Origin: Flavobacterium ammonificans
Lineage (GTDB): Bacteria; Bacteroidota; Bacteroidia; Flavobacteriales; Flavobacteriaceae
NCBI RefSeq assembly: GCF_020886115.1
Contig: NZ_AP025185.1
Location: 2,232,001-2,296,000, forward strand
Direction of reading: 5' to 3'
DNA length: 64,000 nt
Shown: positions 44,850 through 56,999 of the stretch, one piece after another
How the letters are laid out: the number at the start of each line of letters is the position of its first letter
Numbering within the stretch: position 1 is the first letter of the stretch
Notes under the pieces: model-generated
Told to the model about the DNA's origin: nothing
Database searches by the model: none
The model's input: the letters and a program-made list of their open reading frames with translations, nothing else
Position numbers and translations under genes: made by a program

Positions 44850-47800
44850 ATGACTTTAGAACAGTATATCGACAACATCAATAAACGCTACCAATTGGGT
44901 AATGCGACTGAGCATACTTTTCGTGGCGACTTGCAGCAACTTTTAGAAAGCTTAGTGCCTGACATTAGAGCGACGAACGAACCCAAAAGACAATCCTGCG
45001 GTGCACCCGATTATATTCTGACTAAAGGAGATATTCCTGTTGGTTTTATTGAAGCAAAAGACATTGGCGACAAAGACTTGGAAGGAGCCAAAAAAACAGG
45101 CAACAAAGAACAGTTTGACCGCTACAAAGCGTCGCTGAACAACTTAATTTTTACCGACTATTTAGATTTTCATTTATATATTGACGGTGTTTTTATTACT
45201 AAAATTGCCATTGCTTCCATACATAACGGAGCTATCGTTCCATTGCCTGAAAACTTTGCCACCTTTACCAATCTGATTAAGGACTTTGCTTCACACCTTG
45301 GGCAAACCATCAAAAGCAGTAAAAAATTAGCCGAAATGATGGCGGGCAAAGCCCGACTGTTATCCGATGTAATTGAAAAAGCATTGACCACTGATGTAAG
45401 CAATCAGGAAGATAGCACCTTAAAGGATCAAATGGTAGCTTTCAAAGAAATCCTAATTCACGACATTACGCCCAAAGGATTTGCAGACGTCTATGCACAA
45501 ACCATTGCTTACGGAATGTTTGCAGCGCGTTTGCATGATGCTACTTTGCCTACTTTTAGCCGACAAGAAGCGGCAGAATTAATTCCGAAATCCAATCCGT
45601 TTTTACGCAAACTCTTTGGCTACATTGCGGGACCCGATATTGACGACCGTATCAAATGGATTGTAGACAGTTTGGTCGATATTTTCTTGGCGTGCAATGT
45701 AGAGGAAATTTTAAAGAACTACGGAAAGTCCACCAAAATGGAAGATCCGATCATCCATTTTTATGAAACTTTCCTGAGCGAATACGACCCAAAATTGCGA
45801 AAAGCGCGTGGCGTTTGGTACACACCGGCACCTGTTGTTAATTTTATCGTTCGTGCTGTGGACGACATTTTAAAAACCGAATTTGATTTGCCGCAAGGTT
45901 TGGCTGACACCAGCAAAACCAAAATCAAAGTGGATCTACAAGGCAAAAAAGTAGAACAAGAAGTGCACAAAGTCCAAATTTTGGATCCAGCCACAGGAAC
46001 AGGCACCTTCCTAGCCGAAACCATCAAACACATACATAAAAAATTTGAAGGACAACAAGGCATTTGGAGCAATTATGTAGAAACCCATTTATTGCCTCGC
46101 CTTAATGGTTTTGAGTTACTCATGGCAAGTTATGCCATGGCACATTTAAAATTGGATTTGCTTTTAACCGAAACCGGTTTCAAACCCACCAGCAACCAAC
46201 GATTAAGAGTGTACCTAACCAACAGTTTAGAAGAAAGCCACCCCGATACAGGAACCTTGTTTGCCAATTGGCTCAGTAGCGAAGCCAACGAGGCCAATCA
46301 CATCAAAAGAGATTCGCCAGTGATGTGTATTATTGGGAACCCGCCGTATAGTGGAGAAAGTTCCAATAATGGTAAATGGATTATGAACCTGATGGAAGAT
46401 TACAAAAAAGAACCTGGAGGTATAGAAAAACTAAAAGAAAGAAATCCAAAATGGATAAACGATGACTATGTTAAGTTTTTGCGTTACGGACAGCATTTTA
46501 TAGAGAAAAATGGCAGTGGTGTTTTAGCTTTTATTAACCCACACGGATTTTTAGACAATCCTACTTTTCGTGGAATGCGTTGGAACTTGCTAAAAACCTA
46601 CGATAAAATTTATACCATAGATTTACACGGTAACAGTAATAAACAAGAGAAATCACCTGATGGAAGTGTAGATGTAAACGTTTTTGATATACAGCAAGGT
46701 GTTTCAATAAATTTGTTTATTAAGACTGGAAAGAAAAAAGTTAATGAATTAGGTAAAGTATTTCATTTTGATTTATATGGTAAAAGAGAAATGAAATATG
46801 ATTTTCTTACTGAAAATACATTAAAGGATATTGTTTTTAATCAACTTGATATTTCAAAACCAAATTATTTTTTCGTTTCAAGAAATATTAAAAAACAAAA
46901 TATTTATGAAAAAGGAATTTCTGTATCTGAATTATTTACAATAAACAGTATTGGAATTGTCACTTCAAAAGATGAGATTTTAATTAATAGTTCAAAAGAG
47001 GAACTAATAAAAAATGTTAGTGAATATTACTCAATAAATGCAGATATTAATTTAATAAAAAAAATTTCTTACAGACCATTTGATAGTAAATTCATTTATT
47101 ATGATGTGAAAATTATTGAAAGAGCAAGATATAAAGTGATGAAACATTTTCTTGAAGGTAATAATTTTGGTTTAGTAACTGCTAGAAGTAATAAATCAAA
47201 TACCTGTGATCATTTTTATATTTCAAACAATTTAATGGAAACTAAATGTGGAGAAAGAACGACACAGTCCGCAATATTACCTCTTTACATATACCCAGAT
47301 AATAAAGGACAACAAACCATTGACCAAACCACAGAACGAACGCCCAATTTAAACCCTGAAATTGTCAAGCAAATAGCAGCGCAATTGGGATTGAATTTTG
47401 TGCCAGACCACGAGCTTTGTCATGCTGAACTTGTTTCAGCATCTCAACAGACCCTGAAACGAGTTCAGGGTGACGAGACAGTTTTTACTCCTTTAGACCT
47501 ATTAGATTACATCTATGCGGTTTTACACTCTCCAACCTATAGAGAAAAATACAAAGAGTTTTTAAAAATAGATTTTCCAAGAGTGCCGTATCCAAAAGAT
47601 ACCGCCACGTTTTGGCAACTAGTCAAACTAGGGGAGCAAATTAGACAAATCCATTTATTAGAAAGCCCAATTGTAGAAAAATACATCACAGGCTATCCCG
47701 AAGATGGTGATAACGTAGTTGTAAAACCCCGCTTTGTCATTGCGAACGATAGTGAAGCAATCCCAACAAATGAGACTGCTTCGTGCCTCGCAGTGACAGG

Positions 47801-48017
47801 CAGCGTATACATCAACGACACTCAATACTTTTCAAATGTCCCAGAGGTAGCATGGAATTTCTACATAGGCGGTTATCAACCGGCTCAAAAATGGCTCAAA
47901 GACAGAAAAGACCGTAAATTAGAGTTTGACGATATTTTACACTATCAAAAGATCATTGTCGCCTTATCTGAAACAGATCGATTGATGAAGGAGATTGATA
48001 CCATTGAGATAGAGTAA
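44850..48017 (+). CDS. Single-chain restriction-modification enzyme (type ISP/IIG-like)
   Basis: 1055 aa. N-terminal PD-(D/E)xK nuclease: APD (D54) followed by GFIEAKD (E68, K70). An alpha-helical connector (SDVIEKAL...) precedes a gamma-class N6-adenine methyltransferase with FxGxG-like DPATGTGTF (~376) and catalytic NPPYSGESS (~496). A target-recognition region follows (SRNIKKQN ... SYRPFDSKFIYYDVK). The C-terminus has LDYIYAVLHSPTYREKYKEFLKIDFPRVPYP and WNFYIGGYQPAQKWLKDRKDRKL. No helicase motifs, unlike LlaGI. Two palindromic repeats are translated at ~857-875 and ~963-983. Confidence 0.85.
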   Translation: MTLEQYIDNINKRYQLGNATEHTFRGDLQQLLESLVPDIRATNEPKRQSCGAPDYILTKGDIPVGFIEAKDIGDKDLEGAKKTGNKEQFDRYKASLNNLIFTDYLDFHLYIDGVFITKIAIASIHNGAIVPLPENFATFTNLIKDFASHLGQTIKSSKKLAEMMAGKARLLSDVIEKALTTDVSNQEDSTLKDQMVAFKEILIHDITPKGFADVYAQTIAYGMFAARLHDATLPTFSRQEAAELIPKSNPFLRKLFGYIAGPDIDDRIKWIVDSLVDIFLACNVEEILKNYGKSTKMEDPIIHFYETFLSEYDPKLRKARGVWYTPAPVVNFIVRAVDDILKTEFDLPQGLADTSKTKIKVDLQGKKVEQEVHKVQILDPATGTGTFLAETIKHIHKKFEGQQGIWSNYVETHLLPRLNGFELLMASYAMAHLKLDLLLTETGFKPTSNQRLRVYLTNSLEESHPDTGTLFANWLSSEANEANHIKRDSPVMCIIGNPPYSGESSNNGKWIMNLMEDYKKEPGGIEKLKERNPKWINDDYVKFLRYGQHFIEKNGSGVLAFINPHGFLDNPTFRGMRWNLLKTYDKIYTIDLHGNSNKQEKSPDGSVDVNVFDIQQGVSINLFIKTGKKKVNELGKVFHFDLYGKREMKYDFLTENTLKDIVFNQLDISKPNYFFVSRNIKKQNIYEKGISVSELFTINSIGIVTSKDEILINSSKEELIKNVSEYYSINADINLIKKISYRPFDSKFIYYDVKIIERARYKVMKHFLEGNNFGLVTARSNKSNTCDHFYISNNLMETKCGERTTQSAILPLYIYPDNKGQQTIDQTTERTPNLNPEIVKQIAAQLGLNFVPDHELCHAELVSASQQTLKRVQGDETVFTPLDLLDYIYAVLHSPTYREKYKEFLKIDFPRVPYPKDTATFWQLVKLGEQIRQIHLLESPIVEKYITGYPEDGDNVVVKPRFVIANDSEAIPTNETASCLAVTGSVYINDTQYFSNVPEVAWNFYIGGYQPAQKWLKDRKDRKLEFDDILHYQKIIVALSETDRLMKEIDTIEIE
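47419..47474. repeat. REP-type palindrome inside the restriction enzyme gene (first)
   Basis: GTCATGCTGAACTTGTTTCA ... GAAACGAGTTCAGGGTGAC with outer ends GTCA/TGAC and two inner hairpins (CTGAACTTGTTTCAG, CCCTGAAACGAGTTCAGGG). Translated as CHAELVSASQQTLKRVQGDE. The left half recurs at 41930 and, reversed, at 48421. Confidence 0.85.
47737..47798. repeat. REP-type palindrome inside the restriction enzyme gene (second, different family)
   Basis: GTCATTGCGAACGATAGTGA ... GCTTCGTGCCTCGCAGTGAC, 62 nt, ends GTCA/TGAC and inner GAAGCAATC/GACTGCTTC. Translated as VIANDSEAIPTNETASCLAV. No second copy is visible in the window. Confidence 0.8.
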
Positions 48018-48032
48018 ATACATCAAGAGATG

Positions 48033-48074
48033 AAAAAAGTGGTAAGTTCCACTATGGAAATTACCACTTTTTTA
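48033..48074 (+). terminator. Terminator of the restriction-modification gene
   Basis: 13-bp stem AAAAAAGTGGTAA / TTACCACTTTTTT, 15-nt loop, 16 nt after the stop codon. Confidence 0.85.
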
Positions 48075-48139
48075 TTGCTTACATAAGACGATTACTTTGT
48101 TCGTACGTTAAGTAACTTAAAAAATTCAACAAACTATAA

Positions 48140-48303
48140 TACCGTCCCTACGGGACTTCTTCTCTTTATTTTCTATGGGTTTTTACCAAAATGCAACTCC
48201 TAGCGGAGTTAATAAAAAGATAGTATAGCATCAACCTATTACGAAGAGATTCAATAGTGGTAAACCTGACTTAAATCCCGTAGGGATGAAATTTTGGTAA
48301 AAA
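48140..48303. repeat. Mosaic of palindromic repeat fragments
   Basis: No gene. TCCCTACGGGA palindrome (~48145), CTCCTAGCGGAG, AATCCCGTAGGGAT, and the 13-nt inverted pair TTTTTACCAAAAT (48180-48192) / ATTTTGGTAAAAA (48291-48303). It looks like a decayed dispersed repeat in two opposite copies. Confidence 0.65.
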
Positions 48304-48382
48304 ACTTTTGATCTTGATTCCTATTAATCCCGTAGATTTGAGATTAAGAGGAGGAAGCCCGGTGGGCTTCAGGTATAAACAA

Positions 48383-48413
48383 AAAACCCCGTTTCGTTAG
48401 AAACAGGGTTTTT
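48383..48413 (-). terminator. Second terminator of the rRNA operon
   Basis: Stem AAAACCCCGTTTC / GAAACAGGGTTTT (one mismatch), loop GTTA, about 120 nt beyond the 5S end. Confidence 0.65.
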
Positions 48414-48417
48414 AAAG

Positions 48418-48480
48418 AATCTGAAACAAGTTCAGATTAAAGAAAAGCGACGAACCGAGCCCTTTAGGGCGAACACGTCG
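48418..48480. repeat. REP half-palindrome and nested hairpin between rRNA terminators
   Basis: AATCTGAAACAAGTTCAGATT (48418-48438, palindromic) is the reverse complement of the CTGAACTTGTTTCAG core found at 41935 and 47425. Next to it, CGACG(48448)-GCCC(48459)-TTTA-GGGC-CGTCG(48480) forms a two-step hairpin. Confidence 0.65.
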
Positions 48481-48495
48481 ATCCTATAAACAAAA

Positions 48496-48523
48496 AAACT
48501 CCAACTTTTTCAAGTTGGAGTTT
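48496..48523 (-). terminator. Primary terminator of the rRNA operon
   Basis: 12-bp perfect stem AAACTCCAACTT / AAGTTGGAGTTT, loop TTTC, 8 nt past the 5S 3' end, T-run on the minus strand. Confidence 0.88.
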
Positions 48524-48530
48524 CATAAAG

Positions 48531-48639
48531 AAAGGCGACGACATACTCTCCCACATAACTGCAGTACCATCTGCGCAGGCGGGCTTAACTACTCTGTTCG
48601 GGATGGGAAGAGGTGAGCCCCGCCGCAATAACCACCTTA
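48531..48639 (-). rRNA. rrf: 5S rRNA
   Basis: Minus strand ~109 nt: TGCGGCGGGGCTCACC, CCCATCCCGAACAGAG, GTTAAGCCCGCC and GATGGTACTGCAGTTATGTG are the conserved 5S helices and loops. Terminal helix AAGGTGG with TCGCCTTT. Follows 23S after a ~180-nt spacer (48640-48821), which contains a CCCTCC/GGAGGG processing-stem-like inverted repeat and no gene. Confidence 0.93.
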
Positions 48640-48821
48640 AGATTATTGTTTAAGGTTTCAAGTTTTTTTAGTTTAAGGTTGTAACCTTGAACTTTAAACA
48701 TTGAACTTCAAACGCAGCTTCGCTGCAAATATCTTAACATACTGAGATAAAGAAAAGTAATTAGAAAATTTCTCCCCTCCTTCCCCTGAGGTGACTCGAA
48801 GGGAGGAGGGAAAACGTACAT

Positions 48822-51697
<2,876 letters not shown>

Positions 51698-51883
51698 ACC
51701 AACTTATTAATTAAAATAAGCCGTTTCTTTTACTTGTCTAATGATAAACAAGCAAAAATGTTTTCTACTTTATTATTTTCTTATCTCAATATGTCAATGA
51801 ACGTTAAACTAGTGTGCAGTATTCAGATTTTAGTATTCAGTTACTACTGATAACTAAGTCCTGTGGACTGTCCACTGTTTTTG
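51698..51883. other. 16S-23S spacer, part between 23S and tRNA-Ala
   Basis: No gene. Contains repeated TCAGT-AT-TCAG-like words near 51830-51850 and the complementary GGACTGTCCACTG; probably rRNA processing sequence. Confidence 0.5.
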
Positions 51884-51957
51884 TGGAGAATAACGGAGTC
51901 GAACCGTTGACCTCCTGCGTGCAAGGCAGGCGCTCTAGCCAGCTGAGCTAATCCCCC
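51884..51957 (-). tRNA. tRNA-Ala (anticodon TGC)
   Basis: 74 nt in the 16S-23S spacer: acceptor GGGGGAT, D-arm AGCTCAGCTGGCTAGAGC, anticodon loop CCTGCCTTGCACGCAGG giving TGC, T-arm GGTTCGACTCC, discriminator A. Co-transcribed with the rRNAs. Confidence 0.96.
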
Positions 51958-52060
51958 GTGTTTTAGTTGTCAGTTATCAGTCGTCTGTTGACAGTATAAT
52001 GATAAAGACAACATCCATCGGATGACTCAACTTCTAAAATTTCCATAAGTTAAAAAATAG

Positions 52061-52134
52061 TAGTCCCGCCCAGACTCGAACTGGGGACCCCTACATTATC
52101 AGTGTAGTACTCTAACCAGCTGAGCTACGAGACT
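52061..52134 (-). tRNA. tRNA-Ile (anticodon GAT)
   Basis: 74 nt: acceptor AGTCTCG pairs CGGGACT, D-arm AGCTCAGCTGGTTAGAGT, anticodon loop CTACACTGATAATGTAG giving GAT, T-arm GTTCGAGTC. First of the two spacer tRNAs in the 16S-Ile-Ala-23S order. Confidence 0.96.
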
Positions 52135-52262
52135 CTGTTTTTTACTTATTTGTATTATTTGAACTAACAGCAAGAGTAATATTATCATGAAATTCAATCC
52201 CATGTCGATCTATCGTCTTCTTTCTTGAAAGTGTTACCAAGGCAACTAACATTCAAGCTCTA

Positions 52263-53776
<1,514 letters not shown>

Positions 53777-53957
53777 TATATTATGCGAAGCAAATAAATT
53801 TACTTCTATGTATTATGACAATGATCTAATGGTCTTTTTCGAATCTTACGATTCTATTACTCTTTAATTTGTTTTGAAATCTCTTTCAAAACGGCTGTCA
53901 ATTCAATATGTCTAGGAACGTGTCTTAATTTTTGTCGCTTATCTCTCAAAGCGGGTG

Positions 53958-53987
53958 CAAAAGTACAACTTCTTTTTTATCTCGCAA
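53958..53987 (-). promoter_or_regulatory. rRNA promoter P1
   Basis: Minus strand TTG (53985-53987), N19, TACTTTTG (53958-53965), ~180 nt upstream of the 16S start. Confidence 0.85.
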
Positions 53988-54086
53988 GTATTATTAAAAG
54001 TTTTTTAAAGAAAAATTACTTTGGTTTTACTTACTCAATATATTCAAGAACTTGTCCCCTTTTCGGGCCCCGAATTAATCGGGAGG

Positions 54087-54116
54087 CAAAGATAATTACT
54101 TTTTTATCTCTAGCAA
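54087..54116 (-). promoter_or_regulatory. rRNA promoter P2
   Basis: Minus strand TTG (54114-54116), N19, TATCTTTG (54087-54094). Confidence 0.82.
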
Positions 54117-54197
54117 ATTTTTTAAAGTAAAATTTCTTTTATCTTGTTTGGTTTGCTTTTCAATATTGAAGTAAGAACGTCTGCTTTATTGCGGGGG

Positions 54198-54227
54198 CAA
54201 AAGTACAACCTAAATCCGCTCTCACAA
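54198..54227 (-). promoter_or_regulatory. rRNA promoter P3
   Basis: Minus strand TTG (54225-54227), N19, TACTTTTG (54198-54205). Confidence 0.82.
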
Positions 54228-54574
54228 GCTTTTCTATACTTTATTTTTGTTCTTTTTCTTAACTCGCTGATTTAAAGTTTTGTAAATAGTAAATTTTTTT
54301 TGAATTCAATTGTTGTAAAGTGGTATTATTGAAATTTACCCAAGATTCGCAGGTTTTTTAACCATATAAGTCATAGAAGTTTGTGAACCATTAAGAAATT
54401 AAGGAACATGAAGGAAATTGAATATTGAAATTGTTATAGATATTGCTATTTCTTTTGAACCATATAAGAAATGTAAGGAAATATAAGGTTTTGTGAAATT
54501 TGATATTGTTATTGAACTTGGAAAGTTGAACAACGAATGTTGAATTTTGAAATTGAAATTGTTATTGAGATTGT

Positions 54575-54665
54575 ACCCGCGTTAGGGATAGAAGCGGCAT
54601 CCTTTTTAAAAGGAGACTGAGGAACTCGAAGTCCACTTTTAAAAAGATACAGCGGATAGCCCGAC
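54575..54665 (+). repeat. Dispersed structured element, copy 3
   Basis: GATAGAAGCGGCATCCTTTTT ... is followed by arm AAAAG(G) / CTTTT, then AAAAAGATACAGCGGATAGC. The base of the helix is GGG/CCC, again compensated relative to the other copies. Confidence 0.75.
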
Positions 54666-54721
54666 CTGAAAGGGAACGCCCCAATTCGACAAGCTTAATT
54701 TGAAGTGAATGAATTAATAAA

Positions 54722-55846
54722 CTAAACAGCAGCCAAAACCTCAATCAAATAATCAACATCTTCCTTAGTATTATAATGACTAAAAGAAATGCGCAAACTT
54801 GGCTTTGCCAAATCATCTGACGAAAGTATTTCTGTTAAGACGTGAGAAGCACTAGTACTCCCCGACTGACAAGCACTTCCGCGCGACACAGCTATCCCTT
54901 TCATATCTAAATGAAACAACAACATAGCTGCCTTGTCTTCCGGAAGCGGCAGAACAACATTAATAATATTATAAAAACCATTTTCTGAACCAATAACTTT
55001 AGAATCAGGAAATACTTGGGCTAATTGACTAACACAATAGCGCTTTAAATCTAAAATAGCCGCTCTTTCGACCTCTAAACTTGCATACGCCATCTCTAAA
55101 GCTTTTGCCATTCCCGCAATTTGGTAAACCGATTCGGTACCTCCACGCATTCCTTTTTCTTGTTCACCACCTAAAAGCAAGGGCTGTAATCCAGAGTTTT
55201 TACGAATGAAAGCAAATCCAATTCCTTTTGGACCATGAAACTTATGAGCACTAGCAGAAATAAAATCAATAGGCAAAGCTTTTAAATCAATTTCCGTCTT
55301 ACCAACAGATTGAACGGTATCCGAATGAAAAAGGGCATTGTGTTCTTTACAGATAGTTACAACTCGTTCTAGATCCAAAACCACTCCTACTTCATTATTC
55401 ACATGCATCAAACTCACTAAAGTTTTTACTTCTTGAGAAAGCAATTCGGCTAAATGCGTCATATCAATGCTGCCATCCGATTTAATGTTTACAAAATCAA
55501 CTTGGATGCCAAATTCATTTTGCAAAGCCAAAACAGGATACAATACTGCATGATGTTCTATTTTAGTGGTAATAATTCGCTTAACCTGTAAATCTCTTAC
55601 CGCTGAACGTAAAATCCAGTTGTTGGCTTCAGTTCCTGAAGATGTAAAAAAGATTTCTGAACCTACCACATTAAGTTGTTTTGCAATTGACTTACGAGCA
55701 AGTTCCAAAGCACTTTTGGCATTCCGCCCAAAACTATGTGTTGAGGAAGGATTTCCGTAATCTTCAGTCATTAATCTTGTAATCTCTTGAATTACTTCGG
55801 GGCGAATTGCAGTGGTTGATGCGTTGTCTAAATATACTTTCTTCAT
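54722..55846 (-). CDS. Cysteine desulfurase (NifS/IscS-like)
   Basis: The frame opens at 55894 but the ATG at 55846 (MKKVYLDNASTTAIRPEV) is the family start. Residue order: PLP-Lys202 in SASAHKFHGPKG, catalytic Cys326 in SRGSACQSGS, GNPSSTHSFGR. 374 aa. Transfers sulfur from cysteine for Fe-S clusters or tRNA modification; the gene is alone, with no iscU nearby. Minus-strand TAAATTTG at 55852-55859 ends 5 nt before the ATG, so the mRNA appears leaderless. Confidence 0.92.
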   Translation of the reverse strand: MKKVYLDNASTTAIRPEVIQEITRLMTEDYGNPSSTHSFGRNAKSALELARKSIAKQLNVVGSEIFFTSSGTEANNWILRSAVRDLQVKRIITTKIEHHAVLYPVLALQNEFGIQVDFVNIKSDGSIDMTHLAELLSQEVKTLVSLMHVNNEVGVVLDLERVVTICKEHNALFHSDTVQSVGKTEIDLKALPIDFISASAHKFHGPKGIGFAFIRKNSGLQPLLLGGEQEKGMRGGTESVYQIAGMAKALEMAYASLEVERAAILDLKRYCVSQLAQVFPDSKVIGSENGFYNIINVVLPLPEDKAAMLLFHLDMKGIAVSRGSACQSGSTSASHVLTEILSSDDLAKPSLRISFSHYNTKEDVDYLIEVLAAV

Positions 55847-55938
55847 GAAGGCAAATTTATAAAATATCTTTATAAATAGTACGAAGGCAATCATTAAATA
55901 TCGATTTTTTGACTAATTTTGAACCAAATTTTTGAATA

Positions 55939-56901
55939 ATGAAAAAAATATGGTCTGGGATTTTAATCGCTCTTCTGTTTAGTAATTGCAGCGATGGAGA
56001 TTTATCTCAAGAGGTAATTAGTTTTGATTCTGTTGCGACTCAGAGTTGTACAAATAATGGAATTATATACAAAATAAAAGGACAAGAGGCTTTATTGATT
56101 CAAATTCCATCTACCTCTTTCACAAATGAACCTACTGCGACAGGAAGCCCAACAATTATAGATATCAATAGTACAAATCGTGTGGTATACCGCTTTTATA
56201 ATGGCGCTATTTCAAGTAGTATGTTTTGCGAAACAATTCCACCTTCTTCCCCAACAGTTAGTGACGAATGGATTGCTACTGCAGGAAAAATCCATATAAC
56301 TACTACCGCTGTAAAAACTACCAATGCCACTACAGGTCGAACATCAATTACTGGTTACAACCATAATATAGTATTTAAAAACATCACATTTGCCAAACAA
56401 AACGGGACCCAAGTTTATGAAACTTTTGCGTTTGGAGATTACGGCCAGGTAATAAGTCCATTGACTATAGGTTTCGATGAAACTCTAGAACAATGCACAA
56501 CTACAAAACAAATCTACAATTATAATAGCGGAGAAGCCATTACACTTGATAATATAGACTCTAATTTGATTCAAAATCAAATTACTCCACTTAACAGTCC
56601 GCGAACTGCACTTCTTGGAACCACAAACAATAAACTAACCTATCGTTTATATACTAACGGAGTATTAACCCCAAGCTATTTTTGTACACCCACTCTACCA
56701 ACAGTTCCGGCTATTAGTCAAGAATGGATTGCAGAGGCTGGCGTTGCCAATGTGAAAGGAATAATAGAGGTGACAACTACCAATGTATTAAATTCTTTCA
56801 CCCATCGTATCGTTTTAAAGAAAGCAACTCTTGTAAAAGGACGTAATAATTTTACCCTTGGCGACAGCCACCTATTAGGAGAATTAATTACCACCAATTA
56901 A
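55939..56901 (+). CDS. Lipoprotein with internal duplication, unknown function
   Basis: 320 aa. Signal GILIALLFSNC marks a lipoprotein. Two related halves follow: SCTNNGIIYKIKGQEALLIQIP ... RVVYRFYNGAISSSMFCETIPPSSPTVSDEWIATAGKIHITTT, and QCTTTKQIYNYNSGEAITLDNI ... KLTYRLYTNGVLTPSYFCTPTLPTVPAISQEWIAEAGVANVKG. Each has YR(F/L)Y-G, FC-PT-P and EWIA-AG and paired cysteines. No known family recognised. Divergent from the cysteine desulfurase. Confidence 0.82.
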   Translation: MKKIWSGILIALLFSNCSDGDLSQEVISFDSVATQSCTNNGIIYKIKGQEALLIQIPSTSFTNEPTATGSPTIIDINSTNRVVYRFYNGAISSSMFCETIPPSSPTVSDEWIATAGKIHITTTAVKTTNATTGRTSITGYNHNIVFKNITFAKQNGTQVYETFAFGDYGQVISPLTIGFDETLEQCTTTKQIYNYNSGEAITLDNIDSNLIQNQITPLNSPRTALLGTTNNKLTYRLYTNGVLTPSYFCTPTLPTVPAISQEWIAEAGVANVKGIIEVTTTNVLNSFTHRIVLKKATLVKGRNNFTLGDSHLLGELITTN

Positions 56902-56931
56902 GACCTTTATATACATCTAAAGTAACATAAA

Positions 56932-56969
56932 AAAAACGCCTGTATTTTAATCAAAATACAGGCGTTTTT
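56932..56969. terminator. Shared terminator of the duplicated lipoprotein and Smr genes
   Basis: 17-bp perfect stem AAAAACGCCTGTATTTT / AAAATACAGGCGTTTTT, loop AATC, with T-runs usable on both strands. Confidence 0.9.
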
Positions 56970-56999
56970 CGTTAGTAATTGAAAACTAAAAACCTTAGA

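Larger units (their letters stand above)
53777..54721. other. rRNA operon leader, promoter region and repeat-containing spacer
   Basis: No protein gene. From 53958 to 54227 it holds three tandem minus-strand promoters. From 54300 to 54570 it is low-complexity, with repeats of ATTGAAATTGTTAT and ACCATATAAG. Copy 3 of the dispersed structured element occupies 54575-54665. Confidence 0.75.

Noticed and set aside
44690..44881. Minus-strand 63-aa ORF upstream of the restriction gene
   Set aside because: Low-complexity, Cys-rich reading of the leader and no coding support.
44850..48017. Restriction enzyme as a pseudogene because of REP insertions
   Set aside because: The frame is intact from start to stop and both catalytic motifs are present; both insertions keep the frame.
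48378..48530. A gene between the rRNA terminators and 5S
   Set aside because: Only hairpins and repeats; no open frame of useful length with a plausible product.
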